Source: Pedobacter sp. MC2016-14 (GTDB taxonomy: Bacteria > Bacteroidota > Bacteroidia > Sphingobacteriales > Sphingobacteriaceae). Taken from it: a stretch of DNA of 64,000 nucleotides. Each line of letters begins with the position of its first letter. The first letter of the stretch is position 1. A model generated the notes under the pieces. That model was not told the DNA's origin. It did not search any database and was given only the letters and a program-made list of their open reading frames with translations. This document shows, piece after piece, positions 45,810-54,770 of the stretch. Position numbers and translations under genes: made by a program. The stretch is taken from positions 2,108,001 through 2,172,000 of the forward strand of contig NZ_JAJMPA010000001.1 in assembly GCF_020991475.1 (NCBI RefSeq), given 5' to 3'.

Positions 45810-48101
45810 ATGAAAACAATATTAAAAATTGCAAGAACCGAACTTCAGGTGATGTTTTATTCGCCCGTGGCCTGGTTAATTCTGGTTATTTTTACCTTTC
45901 AGGTAGGAATGAATTTTACAGATGCATTTGACGGGGCAGTTAGGTTAGGCGTAATGAAAATTCCCGGACGTGACATGACCATCAATACTTTTGGTGGCTG
46001 GATGGGCGTCTTTACCAAAGTGCAAGCCTACCTTTATCTATATATTCCATTGCTCACCATGAGCATCATGAGCAGGGAATTGGGCAGCGGATCCATTAAA
46101 CTGCTGTATTCCTCGCCAATTACCAATTCGCAAATTATTTTGGGTAAATATGTTTCCCTAATGGTATTTGCTGCTGTGCTTACAGCCATACTTTCCATAT
46201 TTGCAGGGTTCGCCATGTTTACCATTAATATGGTAGATATTCCATACCTGCTTACGGGATTATTGGGTTTATACCTGCTTACCTGTGCTTATGCGGCCAT
46301 TGGCCTTTTCATGTCTTCACTTACTTCCTATAATGTAGTGGCTGCCATTGGTACAGTTACCATTTTTGCATTGCTGGGTTATGTAAAAGAAGTAGGACAA
46401 GAAATTGGGTTTGTACGTGACATTACTTATTGGATGGCCATTACCGGGCGTAGCAGTACTTTTATTGCAGGAATGATTACCAGTGAAGATGTATTGTACT
46501 TTATCATTGTTGTTGGTTTGTTTCTTGGCTTTACCATCATCAAATTACAGTCTGGAAGGGTAAAGACTTCTAAAATGGTTACCATTGGTAAGTATACCGC
46601 AGTATTTTGCATTGCCATGTTGCTGGGCTATTTTAGTGCTAAACCAGTAATGAAAGTTTATTATGATGCTACACGCACCAAGCAGAATACACTAACCAAA
46701 AGCAGCCAGGAAGTAATGGCCAAATTAAATACCGGCCTAAGCATCCATACCTATACCAATATGCTTGATCCTACAGCTTATACTGCTTTACCTGCGCAGT
46801 ATAAATCAGATGTAGACAACTTTAAGCAGTACATTAGGTTTAAACCGGATATTAAACTGGATTATACCTACTATTCGCACCATTCAGAAAATCCGATGCT
46901 GGAGCGTATGTATCCTAAACTGGATGATAAAAAGCGTCTGGATACGATGATAAAGCTGAACAAATGGAAATTTGACATTGTCCCTTACAGCGCCATTAGC
47001 AAGGAGGTTAACCTTGAACCAGAGAACTACCGTTTTGTAAGGGTACTGGAACTTGATAATGGTAAAAAAACATTCCTGCGTTTATTTGACGACATGCGCC
47101 GTTTGCCTTCAGAGCGGGAAATTACGGCTGCCATTAAACGTTTGGTGATGAAATTGCCTGTAATTGCTTTTGTAAACGGACATGGCGAACGTGGTAGCAA
47201 TGCTGAGCAAGACCGTGGTTACAATATGATTGCCCGTGAAAAGACATTCCGTTATTCATTAATTAACCAGGGCTTTGACTTTACAGAGCTTACTTTGGCG
47301 CAGCCTGTTCCTGATTCTATACGTATTATGGTAATTGCGGAGCCGAAGCTGGCCTACACAGCAGTAGAACAGGGAAACCTGAATGCTTACATTGCCCGTG
47401 GCGGAAACCTGATTATTGCAGGGGAACCAGGGCGACAAGCACAAATGAACGAAATTGCCAAAGAATTGGGCGTACAGTTTTTGCCTGGCAGACTGGTTAA
47501 ACCAAGCGTTAAATTTCAGTCGGACCTCATGATCATGAGGCCTACACAGGAGGCAATTGATTTTTCTCCATACCTTAAAGACATGCGCAAAATGGAAAGC
47601 GTGCTCACTATGCCGGCTGCAGGCGCTTTAAGTTATACCAAAGACAAGGGCTTTGAGGTGAAAACATTGTTCCGTACAGATTCTACAGGCAGTTGGAACG
47701 AGCTGGAAACGACCAATTTTGTAGATGACAGTGTAAAGTTAAATCCTGCTAAAGGAGAAGTAGCACAATCGTATCCAACGGTATTGGCCTTATCTCGTAA
47801 AATTAACAATAGGGAGCAGAAAGTTATTGTAACGGGAGATGCAGACTGGTTAAGTAACGGCGAACTGGGGATGCAAAGAAATGGATTGGATGCCGCAAAC
47901 TTTACCTTAATTGTAACTTCATTTTACTGGTTATCTGATGGCGAAGTGCCAATTGACATGACGCGTGACGTACCACCAGATGGTTCATTGAGTATTGGCG
48001 AAAAGGGTTGGGCATGGTTTAGCCTGTTCTTTAAATGGGGATTGCCGGCCATATTAATTGCTGTTAGCCTGATTATTTGGATCAGAAGACGGGGCAGGTA
48101 A
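45810..48101 (+). CDS. ABC permease fused to a GldG-like domain
   Basis: A 763-aa protein that appears to join GldF and GldG. Residues about 1-240 form an ABC-2-type permease with six membrane segments (ARTELQVMFYSPVAWLILV at the start). A further span at about 253-275 leads to a large extracytoplasmic GldG/IFT-type domain (about 276-730; VIAFVNGHGERGSNAEQDRG, RGGNLIIAGEPGRQAQMNEI, VIVTGDADWLSNGELG) and a final span (about 738-757) with a basic tail. In F. johnsoniae-type systems these are separate proteins. It is co-directional with the ATPase and metalloprotease genes. Confidence 0.85.
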   Translation: MKTILKIARTELQVMFYSPVAWLILVIFTFQVGMNFTDAFDGAVRLGVMKIPGRDMTINTFGGWMGVFTKVQAYLYLYIPLLTMSIMSRELGSGSIKLLYSSPITNSQIILGKYVSLMVFAAVLTAILSIFAGFAMFTINMVDIPYLLTGLLGLYLLTCAYAAIGLFMSSLTSYNVVAAIGTVTIFALLGYVKEVGQEIGFVRDITYWMAITGRSSTFIAGMITSEDVLYFIIVVGLFLGFTIIKLQSGRVKTSKMVTIGKYTAVFCIAMLLGYFSAKPVMKVYYDATRTKQNTLTKSSQEVMAKLNTGLSIHTYTNMLDPTAYTALPAQYKSDVDNFKQYIRFKPDIKLDYTYYSHHSENPMLERMYPKLDDKKRLDTMIKLNKWKFDIVPYSAISKEVNLEPENYRFVRVLELDNGKKTFLRLFDDMRRLPSEREITAAIKRLVMKLPVIAFVNGHGERGSNAEQDRGYNMIAREKTFRYSLINQGFDFTELTLAQPVPDSIRIMVIAEPKLAYTAVEQGNLNAYIARGGNLIIAGEPGRQAQMNEIAKELGVQFLPGRLVKPSVKFQSDLMIMRPTQEAIDFSPYLKDMRKMESVLTMPAAGALSYTKDKGFEVKTLFRTDSTGSWNELETTNFVDDSVKLNPAKGEVAQSYPTVLALSRKINNREQKVIVTGDADWLSNGELGMQRNGLDAANFTLIVTSFYWLSDGEVPIDMTRDVPPDGSLSIGEKGWAWFSLFFKWGLPAILIAVSLIIWIRRRGR

Positions 48102-48131
48102 ATAGTAAACACACAAACTCAATATTTAGAA

Positions 48132-50666
48132 ATGTTTAAACAGAATTCAGTTATATTGTACACTGCGCTAGGCATGGCAACTTTTGTTTCAGGCTGCGCT
48201 TTGTTTCATAAAAAGCCTGCACCGATACAGAAGGTTGTTATTGTTGATCCGCTAAAGAAGACAGCAGACAGCTTAAAGAAGGCTAAAGCCTTGAAACCTT
48301 ATGGAGAAATCATCACTAAAAACACCATCAGTCAGAAGGGTTTCTTCACTGTCCATAAAAAAGACAACAAGTACTTTTTTGAAGTGCCCAATGTAATTTT
48401 AGGCAGGGAAATCCTGGTGGTAAGCCGCATTGCCAAAGCATCAGCAGATATGCGCAATGGCAATTCAGGATATGCCGGCGACCAGATTGGAGAAACTGTA
48501 TACAGTTTTGCAAAAGGTCCGGACAATAAATTGTTTTTAAGAAGGATGTCGTATTCTGAATATGCAAAAGATAGCTCCATGACTTTATTTGCCGCTGTGG
48601 CAAAAAACAATGTAACGGCCATTGCAGCATCGTTTCCGATTTTAACTATGCCTAAAGATTCTTCTGCCGTAGTTGTAGAAGTAACTGATTTTTTAAATAG
48701 TGATAATGACATCCTGTATTTTCAAAAAGCTGCTTTTAAAACAAAAGCGGGTATGGGCGGACAGATGGCAGATCGGAGCTATATAGATTATATTCACACT
48801 TACCCAAAAAATGTAGAAATCAGGGCAGTTAAAACGTATGCCGCAGGTCTTAATCCAACAGGTTCTGTATATACTGTAGAACTTAATGCTTCAATGGTAT
48901 TGTTGGATTTGAAACCTATGAAAGCCCGGTTGCAAGATCCTAGGGTAGGTTACTTTTCTACTTCATTTAAAGATTTTGCTGCTGATCCTCAGGGTGTGGA
49001 GACCACAACCTATGTTAAAAGGTGGAAACTGGAGCCTAAACCAGAAGATGTAGAGCGATATAAAAGAGGAGAGTTGGTAGAGCCGGCGAAACAAATTGTT
49101 TTTTATATAGATCCGGTAACCCCTAAAAAATGGGTGCCTTATTTAATTGCAGGTGTAAATGACTGGCAAAAGGCATTTGAAAGTGCTGGCTTTAAAAATG
49201 CAGTTATTGCTAAAGAAGCACCAACGAAGGAACAGGACAGTACCTGGAGCATAGACGATGCCAATCATTCGGCTATTGTTTACCTTCCGTCTGCGGTAGC
49301 GAATGCCATGGGTCCAAGCATTGCTGATCCACGAAGTGGTGAGATTATTGAGAGCCACATTTATTGGTATCACAATGTGATGTCATTATTACATAGATGG
49401 TACATGATTCAAGCTGGAGCTGTTGACCCAAGGGCCAGAAAACAGGAGTTTGATGATCAATTAATGGGTGATTTGATTCGCTTTGTATCATCTCATGAAG
49501 TGGGGCATACGTTAGGCTTATTGCATAACTTTGGTTCAAGTTCTACCGTTCCTGTTGAAAAGCTGCGGGATAAGGCTTGGGTTGAAGCAAGTGGTCATAC
49601 TCCTTCTATTATGGATTATGCAAGATTTAACTACGTGGCACAGCCGGAAGATCACATTAGCGAAAAGGGAATATATCCAAGAATTGGTGATTATGATAAA
49701 TGGGCCATTAAATGGGGATATACATGGTATCCTGAATACAGTACTGCAGAAGCGGAATCTAAAATGCTGGTTAACGTAGTTACAGATTCTTTGAAAAAGA
49801 ACCGTCGTTTGTGGTTTGGTAGCGAGGCAGAACCCAATGATCCAAGGTCGCAAAATGAAGATTTAGGAGATAACGCAATGACTGCGGGTACTTACGGAAT
49901 TAAAAATTTAAAAAGGATTGTTCCGCAGATTGAAAACTGGGTAAGCACTCCGGGCGAGGGGCAAGAGAAGTTGTTTAAAGCTTATGAAGGCGTTTGGGAC
50001 CAGTTTACCTTGTATTTGGGCCACGTAACCAAAAATATTGCGGGTTCTTATCATACTTTTAGGGTAAATGGAGAAGCAGGATTGACGGAGCAGACTACAC
50101 CTTATTTAAAGCAAAAAAGTGCAGTAAAATTTTTAAATGACCAATTGTTTGCTACCCCGGTTTGGCTGAACAATAAAAGCATCACCAATAAACTGGGTGT
50201 GAATTTTGGTTATGAGCTAAATGCTTTGCAGCAAAATAGTATTGATGCGGTGATTACCCGTGCCCGTTTGAGCAGGTTGATGAGTAACGAGCAAAATGAC
50301 AACGGAAAAAAATATACCATTAATGAGTTATTCAGTGATCTGGATAAAGGGATTTTTAAAGAGGTTATAGCTGGTCAGAATGTAGATTACTACAGGCGTA
50401 ACATGCAAAAATTATACTTGTACCGGTTATTGGTGCAAGGTTTTTATGCCAATGACATGACCCAGGTTGGTGGAAACAACACCTTCCGCTTTACAGTAAC
50501 GGATTTAAATGGCTTAATCAGAAATGAGTTGACTGTACAAAAGAATTTGTTTAAAAAGGCACTTAAAAATGCATCTTTAAATAAGGTGACACGAATTCAC
50601 TTGAAGGAAATGATAGGACTGATTGATAGCAAATTTGCCGCAGAGAAAAGTGGCTTAGTTAAATAA
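48132..50666 (+). CDS. Zinc-dependent metalloprotease lipoprotein (DUF5117/DUF4953 type)
   Basis: An 844-aa lipoprotein with lipobox FVSGCALFH (Cys about 22). The N-terminal half (about 55-330) matches the DUF5118/DUF5117-type accessory region of Bacteroidota metalloproteases. The catalytic motif SSHEVGHTLGLLHNFG gives His455, Glu456, His459 and His465, with a Met-turn SIMDYARFNY downstream, as in metzincins. It lies 30 bases after the GldFG-like gene and 11 bases before the MutS-like gene. Probably it processes peptides or proteins at the outer membrane or in the periplasm. Confidence 0.9.
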   Translation: MFKQNSVILYTALGMATFVSGCALFHKKPAPIQKVVIVDPLKKTADSLKKAKALKPYGEIITKNTISQKGFFTVHKKDNKYFFEVPNVILGREILVVSRIAKASADMRNGNSGYAGDQIGETVYSFAKGPDNKLFLRRMSYSEYAKDSSMTLFAAVAKNNVTAIAASFPILTMPKDSSAVVVEVTDFLNSDNDILYFQKAAFKTKAGMGGQMADRSYIDYIHTYPKNVEIRAVKTYAAGLNPTGSVYTVELNASMVLLDLKPMKARLQDPRVGYFSTSFKDFAADPQGVETTTYVKRWKLEPKPEDVERYKRGELVEPAKQIVFYIDPVTPKKWVPYLIAGVNDWQKAFESAGFKNAVIAKEAPTKEQDSTWSIDDANHSAIVYLPSAVANAMGPSIADPRSGEIIESHIYWYHNVMSLLHRWYMIQAGAVDPRARKQEFDDQLMGDLIRFVSSHEVGHTLGLLHNFGSSSTVPVEKLRDKAWVEASGHTPSIMDYARFNYVAQPEDHISEKGIYPRIGDYDKWAIKWGYTWYPEYSTAEAESKMLVNVVTDSLKKNRRLWFGSEAEPNDPRSQNEDLGDNAMTAGTYGIKNLKRIVPQIENWVSTPGEGQEKLFKAYEGVWDQFTLYLGHVTKNIAGSYHTFRVNGEAGLTEQTTPYLKQKSAVKFLNDQLFATPVWLNNKSITNKLGVNFGYELNALQQNSIDAVITRARLSRLMSNEQNDNGKKYTINELFSDLDKGIFKEVIAGQNVDYYRRNMQKLYLYRLLVQGFYANDMTQVGGNNTFRFTVTDLNGLIRNELTVQKNLFKKALKNASLNKVTRIHLKEMIGLIDSKFAAEKSGLVK

Positions 50667-50677
50667 ACAACCGCATT

Positions 50678-53368
50678 ATGAGTTTTTCCGTTGACAAGCA
50701 AACGCTGGACGACCTGAATATATTTAATAAAAAAGGCCGTGATTCTGTATACGGGTTGTTTAACCGTAGTCGCACACGTGGCGGCGCCGAAATTCTGGAG
50801 CAAATGTTCCGGTATCCTTTGTCGGATGCCGGAGCAATTAACCAGCGAAGTCAGCTGATCCGGTTTTTCCAGGACAGTAAGATTTCCTTTCCATTTAAGG
50901 GGGAATGGTTTGATCTGATAGAACAGTACCTGAGTAATGTTGACGAAAGAACTAAGCTGGGTAATGAAGACAATAAACTAGGCAGAAAGTTTAACAGCCT
51001 GATTGGTGCCGATACAGAGTACCGTCAGATTGAGAAAGCTGTAGCTGCAGCAATTGATTTTCTAAATGCATTTGGACAGTTTACGGATCAGTTAACCGAT
51101 GGAGAAACCAGTATTCCTTACCAGGTTGAAGCAACGGCTATAAGAAATGTACTGGCAGATGCAGAACTGCAACAGCTGCTTGTGGCTGCTGCCAAAGAAA
51201 AACTGAGCTACGATACTGTTGCTGCTTATGATAAAGTACTGCGCTTTAAAAAGAAAGACTTACTGCAAAAGATGTTGCATTTTGCCTATCATTTGGATGT
51301 ATATATTGCTATAGCTTCAGTGGCCGAAACACATAATTTTGTGTTTCCGAAAGCGTTGCCTTCTGCTGATACAGTGATGAAATTGGAAGGTGTATACCAT
51401 CCCTTGGTGGAAAATGCAATAGGGAATGATCTATTGGTTACGCCAGAGAGCAATTTCATCTTTTTAACCGGTGCCAACATGGCCGGGAAATCTACTTTTA
51501 TGAAATCGCTGGGCATCGCTGTATTCCTGGCGCATATGGGTTTTCCTGTGGCTGCAAGCAGTATGGAGTTTCCAGTTATGGAGGGCTTGTTTACGACCAT
51601 CAATTTGCCGGATAATTTAAGCATGGGCTACAGTCATTTCTATGCAGAGGTATTGCGGGTTAAAAAAGTTGCAGAGCAGCTGGCCTTGTCTAAAAAGATC
51701 TTTGTGATTTTTGATGAATTGTTTAGGGGTACTAATGTAAAAGATGCTTACGAAGCTACAGTGGCATTAACAGCCGGTTTTGCAAAGAAACGGGATTGCA
51801 TATTTGTGATTTCTACACATATTATTGAAGCGGGTGAAGAATTAAAAGGCAGATGTAACAATATCCAGTTTACCTATTTGCCAACCTTAATGGAAGGTAC
51901 TAAGCCTGTTTATACGTATAAGCTTAAGCAAGGAATTACGGAAGACCGGCATGGTATGATCATTATCAACAATGAGGGGATTGTGGAAAGCTTGCGTGCC
52001 GGGCAGGGAGCAGAGAGGATTAAAGAGCAAGGATTAAGGAGTAAGGTGGCCGCACAATTTGTGACGGATAAACAGACGCTGGATGATTTGAACCTTTTGG
52101 GTAAATACCGGAACAATTCTGTGTTGAGTTTATTTAATTCAACTAAAACAGCTGGGGGAGAGCGATTATTGGAAGCGATGTTTCAGCAGCCGCTAACGGA
52201 TGTTAAAGAAATAGACAAGCGCAGTGTTACGTTTAAATATTTTGAAGGTAAAGCATTGGAGTTTCCCTTTGACCAGGAGCAGTTGGTAATTGCCGGTAAC
52301 TATTTAACTGGTGCTTCGGCTTCTAATTTGTTAATGGCAACGGTACAGACTGGGCGCCGTAAGTTACTTTCGGTACTTGGCCTAAAAGAAGAAAAAGAGC
52401 TGGTTGCGGCCGGGCTTAATACCACCTTGAAAGTCCTTAATGAGGTTCATGAATTTGTGGCTGGCTTGCTACAGGAGGATCCAGAAAGTCCTTTTTCTCC
52501 TCAGCTTAAGAATGTAGTGCAAATTTTTGAAGATCAGCGATTGAAAGGGCTGAAAAAGTTAAATGCTGAACCTGGGTTTTTTAGTACTGTTCAATACGAT
52601 TTCTTGTTGCGTTCTGTTTTACGGGAACAAATGGAGATTATTTTACAGTTTGTGCATAGCATTGATGTAAATATTGCCGTAGCAGATGTTTCCAGAAAGA
52701 AAGGGTTTAGTTATGCAAAAGCTTTACCTGCATCAGAGCATGCGCTGATTATTGAACAAGGATTTCATCCCTGTCTGGAAAATGCGGTGCCTAATTCTGT
52801 TGGTCTGGACGAGAACAATAATGTGATCTTTTTAACCGGGGCTAACATGGCGGGTAAATCCACTTATATGAAATCTTTTGGTACGGCCATTTATTTGGCG
52901 CATATGGGTTTTCCGGTTCCGGCAAAGTCCATGGTGTTTTCGGTGAAAGATGGAATGTATACTTCTATTAACGTTCCAGACGATTTAAATATGGGCTACA
53001 GTCACTTTTACGCAGAAGTGCTTAGGGTAAAGCAAATTGCCGAAGAAGTGAGCTCGCCTAAAAATCTGATTGTTATTGTTGATGAGTTGTTTAAAGGGAC
53101 AAACGTAAAAGATGCTTATGATGCCACCTTAGAAGTATCAACAGCATTTTCTGAGCACAGCAATTGTTTTTTCATCATCTCTACCCATATTGTGGAAGTG
53201 GGAGAAGCATTAGGGCAGAGCAGCAAGAATGTTAAGTTCACTTACATGCCTACAGAAATGAAAGGTAGCATACCAACTTATACCTATCGCGCTACAGAAG
53301 GTATCAGCAGTGACAGGCATGGTATGATGATTATTGAAAATGAAGGTATATTAGAACTGGTTTCTTAA
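50678..53368 (+). CDS. Tandem MutS-like ATPase (two core-plus-ATPase units in one chain)
   Basis: An 896-aa protein made of two homologous units. Unit 1 spans about 1-445 and unit 2 about 460-896; both start with DKQTLDDLN, and both have a helical MutS core and a complete ATPase: TGANMAGKSTFMKS (about 263) with FDELFRGTN, and TGANMAGKSTYMKS (about 719) with VDELFKGTN. NMGYSHFYAEVLRVK-type and STHI motifs occur in both. The mismatch-recognition domain (Phe-x-Glu) is absent, so a canonical mismatch-repair role is unlikely. MutS proteins act as dimers; here both subunits are covalently linked. Confidence 0.88.
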   Translation: MSFSVDKQTLDDLNIFNKKGRDSVYGLFNRSRTRGGAEILEQMFRYPLSDAGAINQRSQLIRFFQDSKISFPFKGEWFDLIEQYLSNVDERTKLGNEDNKLGRKFNSLIGADTEYRQIEKAVAAAIDFLNAFGQFTDQLTDGETSIPYQVEATAIRNVLADAELQQLLVAAAKEKLSYDTVAAYDKVLRFKKKDLLQKMLHFAYHLDVYIAIASVAETHNFVFPKALPSADTVMKLEGVYHPLVENAIGNDLLVTPESNFIFLTGANMAGKSTFMKSLGIAVFLAHMGFPVAASSMEFPVMEGLFTTINLPDNLSMGYSHFYAEVLRVKKVAEQLALSKKIFVIFDELFRGTNVKDAYEATVALTAGFAKKRDCIFVISTHIIEAGEELKGRCNNIQFTYLPTLMEGTKPVYTYKLKQGITEDRHGMIIINNEGIVESLRAGQGAERIKEQGLRSKVAAQFVTDKQTLDDLNLLGKYRNNSVLSLFNSTKTAGGERLLEAMFQQPLTDVKEIDKRSVTFKYFEGKALEFPFDQEQLVIAGNYLTGASASNLLMATVQTGRRKLLSVLGLKEEKELVAAGLNTTLKVLNEVHEFVAGLLQEDPESPFSPQLKNVVQIFEDQRLKGLKKLNAEPGFFSTVQYDFLLRSVLREQMEIILQFVHSIDVNIAVADVSRKKGFSYAKALPASEHALIIEQGFHPCLENAVPNSVGLDENNNVIFLTGANMAGKSTYMKSFGTAIYLAHMGFPVPAKSMVFSVKDGMYTSINVPDDLNMGYSHFYAEVLRVKQIAEEVSSPKNLIVIVDELFKGTNVKDAYDATLEVSTAFSEHSNCFFIISTHIVEVGEALGQSSKNVKFTYMPTEMKGSIPTYTYRATEGISSDRHGMMIIENEGILELVS

Positions 53369-53404
53369 TATAATCTGGCATGTGATAAATATGCCAGATT
53401 ATAT
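53368..53404. terminator. Bidirectional terminator
   Basis: A perfect 14-bp stem (53368-53381 with 53391-53404, core TATAATCTGGCAT) with a 9-nt loop begins at the last base of the MutS-like gene and lies between that gene and the convergent XRE regulator gene. The flanks are AT-rich. It should end transcription from both sides. Confidence 0.75.
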
Positions 53405-53419
53405 ATTTATCAGGCTACT

Positions 53420-53629
53420 TTAATTTTCTTCGGTATACTCCAGAATATCTCCAGGCTGGCAGTTTAGTGCCCTGCAAACTGCATTCAAGGTTTCTATACG
53501 GATGGCTTTTGCCTTACCCGTTTTTAAAATGGATAGGTTAGACATGGTAATCCCTACCTTTTCGCAAAGCTCCGTCAACGACATTTTGCGTTTGGCCAGC
53601 ATTACATCAATGTTTATAATTATTGCCAT
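53420..53629 (-). CDS. XRE-family helix-turn-helix regulator (YozG-like)
   Basis: A 69-aa DNA-binding protein consisting almost only of a Cro/C1-type HTH: MLAKRKMSLTELCEKVGITM, SNLSILKTGKAKAIRIETL, CRALNCQPGDILEY. Short regulators of this type are typically encoded with DUF2975 membrane proteins, as here: its ATG lies 4 bases after the DUF2975 stop. It probably binds the tandem dyads at 54624-54660 and controls its own operon; that target is inferred from position. Confidence 0.92.
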   Translation of the reverse strand: MAIIINIDVMLAKRKMSLTELCEKVGITMSNLSILKTGKAKAIRIETLNAVCRALNCQPGDILEYTEEN

Positions 53630-53633
53630 GAGG

Positions 53634-54587
53634 TTATACTGTTAAATCGCTTTCTTCCTTCAATTGCTTTCCCTTTTTAAATGCAATATACAGCGCTGCA
53701 AAAATAAGGCATAAAATAGCAGGCTTGCCTAAACTTTTCCATGATTCGTTATCCAGCATAACTTCTGGAGTAAAATAGGACTGGAAAATTAGAGGTATAA
53801 TCAGCAGGTTGATTAGAAATATTCCCAGTGGTATAAAAAACAGATTTAACAGAATAAACCTTAATCGTTTTACATTCCTTTCAGAAAAAGGTGTTCCTTT
53901 TGCAATTTCTGCTAAGAACTGGACAAAAGCACCGATTACAAAGTAAATAAAGTATATAAAGAAAAGTATGGATAAGCCCATAAATGATGGCATAGCAATT
54001 TCATAAAAATTTTCGCTTATTGGTATCATGATGTCTTTATTCTCACTATCAACTCTAAAGGGTACAGCAATGTCTTTTTCATAACAGATAAAGGAGGTTT
54101 TGCTTAGTTTTCTAGGTTTACAGAAGGTCTTTCTTATGTAGGGCTGATCATTTTTAACAAAGTATGTTACAGGAGTATAAAACTCACCGCGTGCGGTGTC
54201 CAGTTTCCATCCGCTAAGACTGAGCAGGTAATCCTTTTTTCTTTTCCGCTCCTTATTGTCCCATGGATTGCAGCCATCACATCTTTGAATGGACTGAAAT
54301 CCTATCAACTCAGATCTTGTAGAACTAGCAGATACGCCATTTTTAAATTGTCGCGCATGCTTGATGCTGTCTTTTAGTTTAACATATTGACGATGGGGAA
54401 TTGTATCTGGAATTACTGGATCTATAGGGGACAGCGTTTTCATTTCCGCTGAAGAACCTGTGCTATCCCAGTCTGTCATAGTTGTAGAGCTAAACCATAA
54501 AATGGATACTATAAAAAGAATGGACAGTGCGATACCAGTACCGATAATTAGATTGATGATTGCTGAGGTAGTAAGTTTTAGTTTCAT
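53634..54587 (-). CDS. DUF2975-family membrane protein with an enlarged loop
   Basis: About 317 aa from the ATG at 54585-54587; the longer frame to 54626 runs into the promoter. Four hydrophobic segments (about 9-32, 200-230, 246-275, 285-300) and the C-terminus AFKKGKQLKEESDLTV are typical of DUF2975. A large extracytoplasmic segment of about 160 residues with a Cys-x2-Cys (RCDGCNP) lies between TM1 and TM2 and is longer than in usual short DUF2975 proteins. It forms a two-gene operon with the XRE regulator. Confidence 0.8.
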   Translation of the reverse strand: MKLKLTTSAIINLIIGTGIALSILFIVSILWFSSTTMTDWDSTGSSAEMKTLSPIDPVIPDTIPHRQYVKLKDSIKHARQFKNGVSASSTRSELIGFQSIQRCDGCNPWDNKERKRKKDYLLSLSGWKLDTARGEFYTPVTYFVKNDQPYIRKTFCKPRKLSKTSFICYEKDIAVPFRVDSENKDIMIPISENFYEIAMPSFMGLSILFFIYFIYFVIGAFVQFLAEIAKGTPFSERNVKRLRFILLNLFFIPLGIFLINLLIIPLIFQSYFTPEVMLDNESWKSLGKPAILCLIFAALYIAFKKGKQLKEESDLTV

Positions 54588-54607
54588 ATACGTTAGGATA
54601 TAGGATG

Positions 54608-54667
54608 CAAATATAATATTATTCAATATATATTTATTGAATTACAATAAATATATATTGAATAATA
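54608..54667 (-). promoter_or_regulatory. Promoter with tandem dyad operators for the DUF2975-XRE operon
   Basis: TATATTTG on the minus strand (54615-54608) is a perfect -7 element about 20 bases before the DUF2975 ATG. Directly upstream is a perfect 23-bp inverted repeat (54617-54639 and 54645-54667, 5-nt centre). Within it are two copies of the dyad CAATA-N6-TATTG at 54624-54639 and 54645-54660, centres 21 bp apart, about two helical turns. Two regulator dimers could bind on the same DNA face and block the promoter. The XRE protein of the operon is the obvious candidate. Confidence 0.6.
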
Positions 54668-54770
54668 GTTTTTGCTTTATTTCACAATACTGCAGGAGCG
54701 CCTGCTGAATAGATGCCATTTGGGGAAAATAAAAAAACACGCTATTGCTAATCTGCTTACATTTGTGCCG

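Noticed and set aside
50678..53368. Canonical MutS mismatch-repair protein
   Set aside because: There is no N-terminal mismatch-recognition domain and the chain is an internal duplication, so the mutS symbol was not used.
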